A DNA stretch of 50,225 nt from Fibrobacter succinogenes (GTDB taxonomy: Bacteria > Fibrobacterota > Fibrobacteria > Fibrobacterales > Fibrobacteraceae): assembly GCA_902800345.1 (NCBI GenBank), contig CADCDO010000034.1:1-50225 (forward strand). Direction: 5' to 3'. The position numbers were made by a program, and so were the translations under genes. Shown here in pieces: positions 33,751-43,600 of this stretch. Under the pieces are notes generated by a model. It saw only the letters and a program-made list of their open reading frames with translations. It made no database searches and was not told the DNA's origin. The first letter of the stretch is position 1. Every line of letters begins with the position of its first letter.

Positions 33751-35235
33751 ATGAATCGTTTGGTTAAAATTGGACTTGCCGGTTTGCTTGCTTTTGGGCT
33801 TGCGCAGGCTAAAGTCAATTTCCCGTATCCGCAAAATTCCAATTATGGTGGGAACGGTATTGTTCTTTCGAACCAGACTGAAGCTGCAGCGCAGTTGAAG
33901 AAAGCCTTTGAGTTCTATTTAAAGGACAAGTACAAGGAAAACGGAAATTATGCAGCGATAGAAAAGGACAAGGGGAGCAACAACTTTGTTTCTGAAGGAA
34001 CCGGCTACGGCATGTTGATGATGGTCTATTTCAGCGACAATACGACAAGCTATCAGTCCCAGTTCGATAAAATGTGGGCGTTCTACAAGGCGGGTTCCAA
34101 CGAACATGGCCTCATGAACTGGTCGTTTGGAAACTTGAATCCTACAAACAATCATGCCAATGCAGCTACTGATGCGGAAATGGATGTTGCGGCCGCTTTG
34201 ATTATGGCTGCGTACCAGTTTGGCGATGACAAGTATTTAGATGAAGCCCGCACCCTTTTGAAAAATGTGAAACAGTATGAATTTGAAGAAAATGGTTTGC
34301 ATAAACCGGGTGACGCTTGGAACGACAAGAAAAATCCGTCCTATGTTGCGCCTGCTTATTACAGGCTGTTTGCCGAGGTGGATAAGGATAATGCCGATTT
34401 CTGGAATACAACGGCGATGAATGCAAATTATGCTTTGCTTGAAACGAACTCGGCGGAATATTCTACAGGACTTTTCGATAACTGGTCCAATGCTAGCGGA
34501 AAGGGCATGGATAAATATTATGGTTACGATGCCGCCCGTACGCCGTGGCGTTTGGCGCAGGACTTCTATTGGTTCGGTGAAGAAAAAGCGAAAACGATGT
34601 TGGATAAGCTCGGTAAATGGGTGAGTGGTAAGGCTGCGTCGTCTATGAACGGGACTATTGAACGTAGTGGTAGCCAGATGTGGAACGACCACAACAGTAC
34701 GTTTGTCGCGACGTTGATGACGTCCTTGGTTACGGACGAATCGCGTCAGGGAAAACTTGATGAGTACTGGAAAGAGGCTGTTAGTCTGGGGGATGAAGCC
34801 TATTTTGAGCAGTCTATGAAGGTCCTTTGCGGTCTCCTGGTTTCGGGTAACATGCCGAATCTTGCTGCGGCTCCTGCGTCTTCGAGTTCTGCGGAGAATC
34901 CGGCGAGTTCGTCCGCTGCAAATCCTGGGTCCAGCGCTACGGTTCCTTCTAGCTCCGCGGGATTGCAATCCAGTTCCAGTGGCGGTGAAGCTGCGCTGCC
35001 GACTGCTGCCATGAACGTTCCGAAAATGGAGCTTTCTGGTAGAACGCTCCTGCTGAGTGTAAACGGCAATGTGCGTGTGGATTTGATTTCTATGACGGGT
35101 GCAGTGGCGAAGTCTTACGACAGGAGTTCGACTGGTTCTGTTTCCGTTTCGTTTGACGCGGTTCCGAGTGGTCTTTACATTGTGCGTGTCAAGAATGCTG
35201 GTATGACAATGCTCAAAAAAATCAAGTTGGATTAA
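33751..35235 (+). CDS. Secreted GH8 glycanase with Ser-rich linker and tail domain
   Basis: 494 residues from ATG 33751 (AGGAG 6 nt upstream); the frame stays open 20 codons further up but lacks a ribosome site there. Signal peptide ends at LAQA. The catalytic domain (about 22-370) has GH8 marks: VSEGTGYGMLM with the general-acid Glu, ATDAEMDVAAALIMAAYQF with the conserved Asp, and YYGYDAARTPWRLAQDF. GH8 enzymes are inverting beta-1,4-glucanases, xylanases or chitosanases; endoglucanase or xylanase fits a fibre degrader. A linker of SSSS blocks and a C-terminal domain of about 80 residues (VRVDLISMTGAVAKSYD...GLYIVRVKNAG) follow, the same tail type as in the pectate lyase. It is followed by a clear terminator. 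Confidence 0.92.
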   Translation: MNRLVKIGLAGLLAFGLAQAKVNFPYPQNSNYGGNGIVLSNQTEAAAQLKKAFEFYLKDKYKENGNYAAIEKDKGSNNFVSEGTGYGMLMMVYFSDNTTSYQSQFDKMWAFYKAGSNEHGLMNWSFGNLNPTNNHANAATDAEMDVAAALIMAAYQFGDDKYLDEARTLLKNVKQYEFEENGLHKPGDAWNDKKNPSYVAPAYYRLFAEVDKDNADFWNTTAMNANYALLETNSAEYSTGLFDNWSNASGKGMDKYYGYDAARTPWRLAQDFYWFGEEKAKTMLDKLGKWVSGKAASSMNGTIERSGSQMWNDHNSTFVATLMTSLVTDESRQGKLDEYWKEAVSLGDEAYFEQSMKVLCGLLVSGNMPNLAAAPASSSSAENPASSSAANPGSSATVPSSSAGLQSSSSGGEAALPTAAMNVPKMELSGRTLLLSVNGNVRVDLISMTGAVAKSYDRSSTGSVSVSFDAVPSGLYIVRVKNAGMTMLKKIKLD

Positions 35236-35272
35236 TTGCAGGGTTCTTTAGAATAACGTTTTAAAGCAGAAG

Positions 35273-35303
35273 AAAAAAAATCCGGAATTTCCGGATTTTT
35301 TTT
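35273..35303. terminator. Intrinsic terminator after the GH8 gene
   Basis: A-run, TCCGG, short loop, CCGGA, then eight T. It is nearly symmetrical and may act on both strands. The rest of the 306-nt gap to 35541 is AT-rich leader sequence; I see no gene in it. Confidence 0.85.
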
Positions 35304-35541
35304 GCTTTTAGATTCTGTATTTTTATTCAAAATTTTGCAAATATATTTTAACATCCAAGATAAATTATTGTTTGCTTAGGAGTAAAAATAAAATTACATA
35401 ATATGAGAATTTGCTCGATTTTTTTGCTTTTTAAGCATATTTTGGCTTTATTGTAAATGATTTGTATGTTTTCACTTATTTTATATGATTGATTTACTAA
35501 ATTTATTTAACCTTAAAATAAATCAAAAAGAAGGTGAATAA

Positions 35542-36771
35542 ATGAAAAAAACAAAAAGTACAGCATTGTTCTTGGGGATAGCGTCAGCGATGGCGTTTGC
35601 TCAGGACGGCTCAGCTTGTATCGCGTTCAAAAACGGTACGGGCGACTATGACAAGCACTGTTATAACTCCGGTCTAAGACAAATGGCTGAAGGCAAGTGC
35701 TATACCATGAATAAGGATCGCGTAAAGGAAGGGGTCCCGCAGTGGATTAACGAAGAAGCGAACCAGACTTGGTGGTGGGAGGAAACTTCATGTGGTGAAG
35801 CTCCTGCTTCTAGTTCCAGCGTGAAACCGGTTGAATCCAGTTCCAGCATTGCTCCGGTCTCCAGCTCCAGCGTAAAGCCGGTTAGCTCTAGCGTTGTTCC
35901 GGTCTCTAGCTCTAGCGTGAAACCAGCCTCCAGTTCAAGTGCAATTGTCGCTTCGACTTGCGTGGCTTTCAAGAACGGTACTGGCGATTACAATGGCAAG
36001 TGCTTCAATTCCGGTCTTAATGACATGGAACCCGGCAAGTGCTATAAGCTGAATCCGGATCGTGGTCAAGTAAATCAGCAGTGGATTAACAACCGTGCCG
36101 TCGATTCTTACTGGTGGGTCGAAACTCCGTGTGGTGATGTTGTCGAATCCAGCTCCAGCGTGGAATCTTCCAGCTCTGTCGAATCTAGCTCCAGCGTGGA
36201 ATCTTCCAGCTCTGTCGAATCTAGCTCCAGTGTGGAATCTTCCAGCTCTGTCGAATCTAGCTCCAGCGAAGAATCTTCCAGCTCTGTCGAATCCAGCTCC
36301 AGCGAAGAATCTTCCAGCTCTGTTGAATCCAGCTCCAGCGTGGAATCCTCCAGCTCTGTCGAATCCAGCTCCAGCGAAACCCCTGTTGAACTCTGCATTG
36401 ATTTCGGCAGCGTCCAACACGGTATTGGTCAATACTGCTATAAGTCCGGTTTGACGAACATGGCTGCTGGCAAGTGCTATGCTGTGGTCGAGAGCAAGAG
36501 GGGCGAACGCTCAGATAGAATCCTAGTTCTGTTGAATCCAGCTCTAGCGTGGAATCCTCCAGCTCTGTTGAATCCAGCTCCAGTGTGGAATCCTCCAGCT
36601 CTGTTGAATCCAGCTCTAGCGTGGAATCTTCCAGCTCTGTCGAATCCAGCTCCAGCGTGGAATCTTCCAGCTCTGTCGAATCCAGCTCCAGCGAAGTCGT
36701 CGTTTCCAAGTGCATCGCTTTCAAGAACGGCACTGGCGATTACGACAAGAATTGCTACAACTCTGGTTTGA
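35542..36771 (+). CDS. Ser-repeat secreted protein, first segment (frame lost at 36519)
   Basis: 409 codons. A Sec signal (FAQ DGS, residue about 20) precedes Cys-containing repeats of about 60 residues ([20 protein letters not shown]...[21 protein letters not shown]), joined by long SSSSVES linkers. The first two repeats are complete. The third (CIDFGSVQHGIGQYC...GKCYAVVES) stops before its WW...C end at a sequence AGATAGAATCCTAG; beyond about 36519 the SSSSVES pattern continues in the -1 frame while this frame yields [14 protein letters not shown] nonsense until the stop at 36771. So the last 85 or so codons are probably not native. AAGGTG lies 7 nt before the ATG. The Trp-rich repeat could bind carbohydrate; this is inference. 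Confidence 0.6.
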   Translation: MKKTKSTALFLGIASAMAFAQDGSACIAFKNGTGDYDKHCYNSGLRQMAEGKCYTMNKDRVKEGVPQWINEEANQTWWWEETSCGEAPASSSSVKPVESSSSIAPVSSSSVKPVSSSVVPVSSSSVKPASSSSAIVASTCVAFKNGTGDYNGKCFNSGLNDMEPGKCYKLNPDRGQVNQQWINNRAVDSYWWVETPCGDVVESSSSVESSSSVESSSSVESSSSVESSSSVESSSSVESSSSEESSSSVESSSSEESSSSVESSSSVESSSSVESSSSETPVELCIDFGSVQHGIGQYCYKSGLTNMAAGKCYAVVESKRGERSDRILVLLNPALAWNPPALLNPAPVWNPPALLNPALAWNLPALSNPAPAWNLPALSNPAPAKSSFPSASLSRTALAITTRIATTLV

Positions 36772-37797
36772 GAGGCATGACTGCTGGCAAGTGCTACACC
36801 ATGAACCCGGATCGCGTTCGTGAAGGTGTCCCGCAGTGGATCAACGAAGAAGCCTCCCAGACTTGGTGGTGGGTCGAAACTTCCTGCGGTGAAGTTGTCG
36901 TCTCTAGCTCCAGTGTGGAATCTTCCAGTTCTGTTGTCTCCAGCTCTAGCGTGGAATCTTCCAGCTCTGTCGAATCCAGCTCTAGCGTGGAATCTTCCAG
37001 CTCTGTCGAGTCCAGCTCTAGCGTGGAATCCTCCAGTTCTGTTGAATCCAGCTCCAGCGAAGAATCTTCCAGCTCTGTTGAATCCAGCTCCAGCGAAACC
37101 CCTGTTGAACTCTGCATTGATTTCGGCAGTGTCCAACATGGTCTTGGTCAATACTGCTATAAGTCCGGTTTGACGAACATGGCTGCTGGCAAGTGCTATG
37201 CTGTGGTCGAGAGCAAGAGGGGCGAACGCTCAGATAGAATCCTAGCTCCAGCGTGGAATCCTCCAGCTCTGTTGAATCCAGCTCTAGCGTGGAATCCTCC
37301 AGCTCTGTTGAATCCAGCTCCAGTGTGGAATCCTCCAGCTCTGTTGAATCCAGCTCCAGCGAAGAATCTTCCAGCTCTGTTGAATCCAGCTCTAGCGTGG
37401 AATCCTCCAGCTCTGTCGAATCCAGCTCCAGCGAAGTCGTTGTTTCCAAGTGTGTCGCTTTCAAGAACGGCACCGGCGATTACAATGGCAAGTGCTTCAA
37501 CTCCGGTCTTAATGACATGGAACCCGGCAAGTGCTATAAGCTGAATCCAGATCGTGGTCAGGTCAATCAGCAGTGGATTAACAACCGTGCTGTCGATACT
37601 TACTGGTGGGTCGAAACTCCTTGCTACGAAGAAATTTCTAGCTCCAGCGTGGAATCCTCCAGCTCTGTTGAATCCAGCTCCAGTGTGGTTTCTTCCAGCT
37701 CTGTCGAATCCAGCTCCAGTGTGGAATCTTCCAGCTCTGTTGAATCCAGCTCTAGCGTCGAATCCTCCAGCTCTGTTGAATCCAGCTCTAGCGAAAT
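36139..37797 (+). repeat. Minisatellite coding SSSSVES (five tracts)
   Basis: Tracts at about 36139-36380, 36530-36695, 36901-37097, 37246-37436 and 37640-37797 consist of near-identical copies of a 15/30-nt unit (TCCAGCTCTGTCGAA / TCCAGCTCCAGCGTGGAA). They lack stops in several frames of both strands. A 719-nt segment (36390-36524 versus 37109-37243 as ends) is duplicated, and 719 = 3n+2 reflects the frame shift. Confidence 0.85.
36549..37544 (+). pseudogene. Ser-repeat protein, second segment (out of frame with the first)
   Basis: Continues the same protein in the -1 frame. The frame is open from 36519, directly after a TAG at 36516-36518, and GTG 36549 is the first possible start, without a ribosome site. 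It encodes one complete Cys repeat ([15 protein letters not shown]...GEVVV) and one truncated CIDFGS repeat nearly identical to the one at 36390-36520. The frame is lost again at the same AGATAGAATCCTAG sequence (37231-37244), after which it reads nonsense to 37544. It is best seen as the middle part of one broken or recoded gene of 35542-38287. Confidence 0.5.
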
Positions 37798-38287
37798 CGT
37801 CGTGTCCACTTGCATCGCATTCAAGAACGGCAAGGGTGATTACGACAAGAACTGCTACAATTCTGGCTTGAGAAACATGGCAGAAGGCAAGTGCTACACC
37901 ATGAATCCGGATCGCGTTCGTGAAGGCGTTCCGCAGTGGATCAACGAAGAAGCCAACCAAACTTGGTGGTGGTCTGTTGTTCCGTGCGACGCCACTATTG
38001 TTAAGAAGGCTATTGGCCGCGACAATGGCACGACGCGTATCGTTGCTGCCGCCGAAGTCAAGGCCAACATGGCTGTCGTGAACAACTCCCTGAACATTGC
38101 AACGACCTCCAACGGCATGAAGTCTGTGAAGGTATTCGATGTTCGCGGTAACATGCTCCTCTCTGAAACATTCTCCGGTGCTTCCATGAGCATGGATATG
38201 TCGAAGTTTGCGGGCAAGGGCGCTGTGATTGTTCGCCTCTCCGAAGGCCGCAAGGTCCTCGCTACGAAGCGCGTTGCAGTCCGCTAA
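37253..38287 (+). pseudogene. Ser-repeat protein, third segment with C-terminal tail domain
   Basis: A further -1 shift relative to the second segment; the frame opens at 37238, after TAG 37235-37237. It holds two complete Cys repeats ([15 protein letters not shown] and [15 protein letters not shown], each ending in QWIN...WWW...C) and then a basic tail domain of about 90 residues ([19 protein letters not shown] end), of the type found on other secreted proteins here. The presence of the intact tail argues that the whole locus was recently one exported protein of about 915 residues with seven repeats. No catalytic domain is present. A GNRA-loop terminator follows. Confidence 0.5.
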
Positions 38288-38320
38288 TCTGCTAACGGAT
38301 TAAAGTCAATTCGTGAAATG

Positions 38321-38349
38321 GGCTTCCTCGAAAGAGGAAGCCTTTTTTT
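38321..38349 (+). terminator. Strong terminator after the Ser-repeat gene
   Basis: Perfect stem GGCTTCCTC/GAGGAAGCC with GAAA loop and seven T. It separates convergent genes. Confidence 0.95.
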
Positions 38350-39538
38350 ATGCTTTTGAACGGCTGTATTCGATTACGTAATCGTAGAGCGATTTCGACT
38401 TGACGGCTCCGTTTTCATCGGTGCGAAGCCATGAAAGATAGCCTTTTTTGCCTTTCTCTACCAATGATGTCGCCAACGCTATGACCTCTTCGTATTGCTG
38501 GTGGTTGAGCATCTGCAGCATGCTTGCCAAATCGTTGTCGTCGCTACTCAAGCCCGATGATTCGAATGCAAACGAATCGACATCGTGGTTCTTCGACAAG
38601 AAAACGTCTATCAGCTGTTGTGCTTTCATGAAAATCCCGAGCCAGACGCTTTCACGGCTTTCCGCTGAGAAGTCTTCGCTTTTTTGCGGCGGAAGGTCTG
38701 TCCTCGACAGCAAAAAGCTGGGCGCAGAAACGACAATCGCACGGTCGCCGAGAGAACATTTCTTTTCCCAAATGTTTATTTCATCCAGCAAGATATCGTC
38801 GAAGTAACAGGGCTTGACGTAAAATTCTACGTTGTCAAAATAGGGATATTGATTGTACTGGACGTAGAAAAAATATTTTTCTTTAACAATCCAATTGCAG
38901 TATGACGCTTGCTTAAATCCGTATTGTTTCCCCATTTTTCGGCGAGCGTCGTTATCAATCTTCTTGTTTTCTTTTATCGTTTTTGAGGTCTTTTTGGAAC
39001 GTTGTTTGTTGAACCCGTCAAAAACATATTTTTTACCGGATTGCTCTGCAATAGTCTTTTTGACGTAATGTTCGAAATCGTTTTTGCTGAATTTATAGCA
39101 CGGCGGCAAGCACTCTTCAAATCCGCAAGGAAAATCCAAAAATGATTCGTAGTTCATTTTGCTGAGGAGGTAAGGCAAAATGCGGCTTTCGAAACACGAT
39201 TTAAACTGTTCCATTACTTTTCTGTATTCATCTTCGGGCAAATCAAAATCAAAGGCTCCATCGAAATGCAACTCGTTGAACAATATTTCATGAAGTCTAA
39301 ACGAAATTGTCCAATCGCAGTCTTTGGGAGGGATCTCGAGAAGGCTCTCTTTCTCCGAATAATCAGAAAAGAAATACCCTATATTCAGGTAGAAACCATG
39401 TAAAGCATACCCTTCCTGGTATTTGCACAGGAGATAAATGTTATCTTTCCGGATGTACCATATTTCACCTTTCTCGTTGAACCCATGCTCTTTGAAAAAG
39501 GTGCTCAATTCTTTTAGCACTTCATCTTTATTTGCCAT
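38348..39538 (-). CDS. Hypothetical protein with two DUF4304-like segments
   Basis: 396 residues, no signal peptide. The N-terminal LKELSTFFKEHGFNEKGEIWYIRKDNIYLLCKYQ and the central ARRKMGKQYGFKQASYCNWIVKEKYFFYVQYNQYPY stretches both look like the start of a DUF4304-type fold (helix, then long-loop strands beginning with a Trp/Tyr strand), so an internal duplication is likely. The C-terminal 90 residues (LQMLNHQQYEEVIALATSLVEKGKKGYLSW) resemble a helical-repeat segment. It follows the next gene by 16 nt on the same strand. DUF4304 proteins often sit beside toxins as immunity proteins; no toxin is visible here. Start ATG lacks a good ribosome site and may rely on coupling. Confidence 0.55.
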   Translation of the reverse strand: MANKDEVLKELSTFFKEHGFNEKGEIWYIRKDNIYLLCKYQEGYALHGFYLNIGYFFSDYSEKESLLEIPPKDCDWTISFRLHEILFNELHFDGAFDFDLPEDEYRKVMEQFKSCFESRILPYLLSKMNYESFLDFPCGFEECLPPCYKFSKNDFEHYVKKTIAEQSGKKYVFDGFNKQRSKKTSKTIKENKKIDNDARRKMGKQYGFKQASYCNWIVKEKYFFYVQYNQYPYFDNVEFYVKPCYFDDILLDEINIWEKKCSLGDRAIVVSAPSFLLSRTDLPPQKSEDFSAESRESVWLGIFMKAQQLIDVFLSKNHDVDSFAFESSGLSSDDNDLASMLQMLNHQQYEEVIALATSLVEKGKKGYLSWLRTDENGAVKSKSLYDYVIEYSRSKA

Positions 39539-39554
39539 AAATTTTCATGCTCGG

Positions 39555-40217
39555 TTATGGTAACAAATTAATTCTTTGCTTGGTTTTTCCGGAGGCGATG
39601 TTTGCGTTGATTTTGTCTATAATGGCTTGCCTGTTGGAAAATACGGAAATAAGATCCTCTTTCCAAAATTCATACCTTTGGCCGAACCGTTGTTCAAACC
39701 ATTGAGGATCTTGACGGGCATAGTCTTCCATCTTTTTCATCGAAGTCACGATTTCATCAAAGAGTGATTTGTCGTTTAAATAAGTAGCCATGTAAGTTTT
39801 CAGCACAAAAATCGTGTTCTGCTGAACAGGGTTGGTGGCGTATTCTTCGGAATACTTTTTGAATATGTCCAGTATCTGATTTTTGTGGATATCCTTAGTC
39901 AAGTCAAAGCCCATGTATCTCTCTGCGTTAAGGAACACTTCGTCTTTTCGTGCTAGCATCTTTGACGCGGATATTTGATAACCAAATCCTTTCGAGTCTT
40001 CTATGCAATGATAAAGGCAATATCCCTGAAGGCAATCTTTTATATCGTTTCCCCATAAAGGATAAATCATAAAATGCGGTTGGAGTTCTCCTCGCGTCCT
40101 TATCTGTTCAAAACCAATGAGAAAACATCCTACGATTTTATAGTACTTGTATGTGGATATGGCCGTAAGTCCAAAATGATTGATCCACTCGTTTTTCAGA
40201 ATCGTTTCTTCTTTCAT
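39555..40217 (-). CDS. Hypothetical cytoplasmic protein
   Basis: 220 residues without signal peptide or membrane helix. I do not recognise the family. Visible features are a Tyr/Ile-rich N-terminal half (FLIGFEQIRTRGELQPHFMIYPLWG) reminiscent of effector-immunity partners, a central helical part (IFKKYSEEYA), and a C-terminal basic stretch. AAAGGGG lies 8 nt before the ATG, and TATATT-like sequence is about 25 nt upstream. It is the first gene of a two-gene unit with the DUF4304-like protein. Confidence 0.55.
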   Translation of the reverse strand: MKEETILKNEWINHFGLTAISTYKYYKIVGCFLIGFEQIRTRGELQPHFMIYPLWGNDIKDCLQGYCLYHCIEDSKGFGYQISASKMLARKDEVFLNAERYMGFDLTKDIHKNQILDIFKKYSEEYATNPVQQNTIFVLKTYMATYLNDKSLFDEIVTSMKKMEDYARQDPQWFEQRFGQRYEFWKEDLISVFSNRQAIIDKINANIASGKTKQRINLLP

Positions 40218-40298
40218 TGATTGCCCCTTTGTCTATAAAATATATCTTTTTTTGGCTTTGAAACGATTGCTTTAGGGGGTGAATGAGCGCAATTTTGC

Positions 40299-40520
40299 GA
40301 AAATGTGCTACCAAAGTGAGGAAAAATGTGGATTTGGTATTAAAATTTGTAGATAAATTAAGCATTTTGCGGGCGATTTGTGGGGTTTGCGGGGTCGCGA
40401 TGATACCAAAACGAATGAATTTTGTGTTTTGGTAACATGTAGTGCGTCTTTGGACATGAAATTATTGCGTATAAACTAAAAAATGTGCTACCATTTTAGA
40501 TTTTTTTGTGGGTTTGGTAT
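40299..40520. repeat. Repeated AAAATGTGCTACCA...TTTGGTAT units with inverted pairs
   Basis: AAAATGTGCTACCA occurs near 40300 and 40480; each copy is followed about 20 nt on by TGTGGRTTTGGTAT (ending 40340 and 40520). Between them TACCAAAAC (40404-40412) and GTTTTGGTA (40426-40434) form a further inverted pair. Three TACCA(AA)/TTTGGTA pairs thus occur in 220 nt of a 438-nt gap without genes. Confidence 0.55.
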
Positions 40521-40586
40521 CATTTTTGGGGAAAAATGGGCCTTGCGGCTGCAAAAAGCCCGGCTCAGAGGCCGGGGTGACAACTC

Positions 40587-40610
40587 AAAAAAGGAACCCC
40601 GCAGGGTTCC
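40587..40610 (-). terminator. Terminator of the activase gene
   Basis: Minus strand GGAACCC-TGCG-GGGTTCC followed by six U. The repeat TAATAACTAATGACTAGTAACTAG (40614-40645) lies between it and the gene's stop. Confidence 0.85.
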
Positions 40611-40655
40611 TCTTCTAATAACTAATGACTAGTAACTAGTAACGCGGCTATGTCG

Positions 40656-43600
40656 CTATCTCACCTTATTTGCACGTTCGAGTTCGCGGGCGTTGATGAT
40701 AAGCATCTGCAAGCGGTTCTCGATGTTTGCAAAACTGGTATCCGGGTCGTAGTCGAGGCTCAAAATTTGCACGTGCGGACAACGTTCCTTCACGGCCTTC
40801 GTGAGTCCGCGGCCACTGATGTGGTTTGCGAGGCAGGCGAACGGCTGCACGATGATGAAGCTGTTGATGCCGTGCTTGGAGTTGTACAGAATTTCCGCCG
40901 GGATGAGCCAGCCTTCGCCCGTGTTGTACGTCGGGTCGATAATGCCGTCGATGTAGTTCACGAGCTCGAAGCAGTCGGCGTGATGCTCGTAAAGCTTGAA
41001 CGTTTGCATCACCTTTTTGGCGGTCTCTGCCGCGTGGGCAAAGAGCTTCGCGGTGATGTTGCCTTCGAGGCGGTCTGCAATCGGGTTGGCCGAGAATCCG
41101 CGTTTAATCTTTTCGGCACGAACAACTTCATCGACGCGGAAGAAGTCCATCATGCCGGGGAGATAAACTTCCATGCCGTTGTCCATCAGGTAGTCTTCGA
41201 CGTGGCCGTTTGCGCTCGGATGGTAGTTCATGAGAATTTCGCCGAGCACGGCGACACGCGGCTTGCGGATACCCTTTTGGCGAGCTTCCGTGATTTCGAC
41301 CTTGTTGAATTCTTCGATGCACTGGCGCAGCATGTCGACAAGACGCTTGGCAGAGCCGAGTTCTGTCTTCTTGAGCGTGGCGGCGGTCTTCATCAGTTCC
41401 GGCATCCACTTGCTGTAAATCTTCTTGGTTTCACCCTTGTTGATTTCGTAGGGGCGGAGAGCGCGGTACGCCGTTTCGATGGCGTCCATGAATGCAAGGC
41501 CCCAAAGCGTATGAATGCGGAAGTCGAGTCCGAGCTGGAATCCCGGATGCATGCCTTTATAGTCGATGCCTGTCGTGATGATGGAAACGTCCTTGTAGCC
41601 TGCTTCGTCAAGCGCCTTGCGGCCGAGCACGGAATACTGCACGGCGCGGCAGTTTTCGCAGTTCTTGGCGAGGCACATCGATACTTCGTTCTGCGGAACG
41701 TTCGGATGTTCTTCGAGCCACTTGAGGCATTCGCCGATGTTGATCTGGCAGGGGAAGCAGATGTCGTTGTGCACGTACTTCTTGCCAAGTTCGATAGCGC
41801 GCTTGTCTGCAACCGGGAGGTAATCCGAGAGGTAACCCTTGCCCTGGATGTAGGAACTTGCGAGAATGGCGAAAGCAGGCGAGAGGTTCGGCGTCAAGAT
41901 GATGCGCTTTGTCTTGTCGCTTGCCACGTACGGCGTGTGGAACTGCGGCTCGTTTGAAGGCGGCTTGTCCGGGAGGTTCGCCGCACGGCGGGCCTTCACG
42001 GTTTCGATAAAGCTCTTGATACGAATGCCGACCGGGCCGCGGGCGTCACCTTCGTCGAGCTTGAGCATGAGCATTTCCTTGTTGGAATCGCGGTGCATCA
42101 TGCGCATCATTTCATCGGTCAACACGGAATCGTGTCCGCAACCGAAGCTCACGATCTGGGCGAGTTCTACGTTCGGGTCTCTTGAAGCGATCATCGTCGC
42201 TCCGAGCATACGCAAGTGGAACGTGTTCTTGATTTCTACGCGGGTGTGGCTTGGAACGTCCTGGTCGTAAACGCCCGGGAGCGATTCGGTGGTGAGCACC
42301 GGGATGCCCATCGCGGTAAAGTGGCTTGCAATGTTGTGGTTGATGAGCAAGTCGGCGTGGTAGGGGCGGCCTGCGATGACCACGGCAAAGCTGTCGTTCG
42401 CCTTCACGTCGTCGAGAATCTTCTGGCCTTCTTCGAGGAGCGTGGTACGGTAGTTGTTGAGCGCCTTTTCGCCTTCCGTGACGGCCTTGTCCAAAATCTT
42501 CCTGTCGATGTTCCAGTTGTCGTGGAACCAGTCAATCGTCTGGCTTCTGCGGAGCTTGCTGTTTGCCCAGTGGAAAATCGGCTGGTCCATCGGGATGCCG
42601 TAATTCTTTTCGGGTTCGTCCGTGTTCTGGCAGATGTTCGGGTAGCCCTGCACGACCGGGCAGACCGTCGTGGCGTTAAACTTGGTGTGGTCGCTCGGGA
42701 GCGAAATCATCATCGGGAAGAAGATGCGGTCGACCTTCTTTTCGATGAGGCTGAGCACGTGACCGTGCACGAGCTTGGCCGGGAAGCAGACCGTATCCGA
42801 AGGCACGCTGTGGAGCCCGGCTTCGAACATCTTGTAATCGCTTTGGCGGCTTATGACAACGGTGTAGCCGAGGGCCGTGAAGAACGCTTTCCAGTAGGGG
42901 AGGCTGTTCCAGAATTCGAGCACGCGCGGGATGCCGATCGTCTTTCCGTTCTGCGGCAAGAGAATCTGCGGGGCATAGTCCTTGACCAGGAGCTGGTTCG
43001 TGCGTTTGATCATGTCCGGCACGGCCTGCATCTTCTTGTTGATTTCGGCAATGAGCTTCTTCGTTGCCGGATCGTTCGGGTCGGCGGTGACTTCGCCGCG
43101 TTCGCAGCGGTTGCCCGTCACAAAACTCTGACCATCGCTGAATGTAACGATGGTGCGGGAACAGTGGTTGGTGCAGTATTGGCAAAGCTGGCCCGGCTGG
43201 TTGTGCCAGCTGAAGGTGCGCATCGCTTCGAGACCGATGAACTTGCTTTGCAAATTCGGATCCTGGACGCGCTTTTCTTCCATGAACTTCTTTGTGAGGA
43301 GCGCGATACCGATAGCGCCCATTTCACCCGGGCGTTCCGGACGGATGGCCTTGAGGCCCGTGTACTGTTCGAAGGCGCGGAGAACGGCGTTGTTCTTGAA
43401 CGTACCGCCCTGCACCACGACCTTCTTGCCGAGCGTATTCAGGTTGCGGATTCGGATGACCTTCGTAAAGACGTTGTTGATGATGGAGCGGCAGATGCCT
43501 GCGATGATGTCTTCGGGCTGCTTGCCGTCGCGCTGTTCCGTGATGATGGAACTGTTCATGAACACCGTGCAGCGGCTGCCGAGCTGGGAGGGACTCTTGG

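Noticed and set aside
36511..36524. Classical programmed -1 frameshift site at the Ser-repeat junction.
   Set aside because: AGATAGAATCCTAG holds no X-XXY-YYZ slippery heptamer and I see no downstream pseudoknot; left as one of several options in the findings rather than a feature.
36139..37797. CRISPR-like regular repetition.
   Set aside because: Units are contiguous coding Ser repeats without unique spacers, and no cas genes are present.
35935..37960. Long minus-strand frames coding [14 protein letters not shown] repeats.
   Set aside because: They are reverse readings of the SSSSVES minisatellite; no start signals, and repeats are open in many frames by composition.
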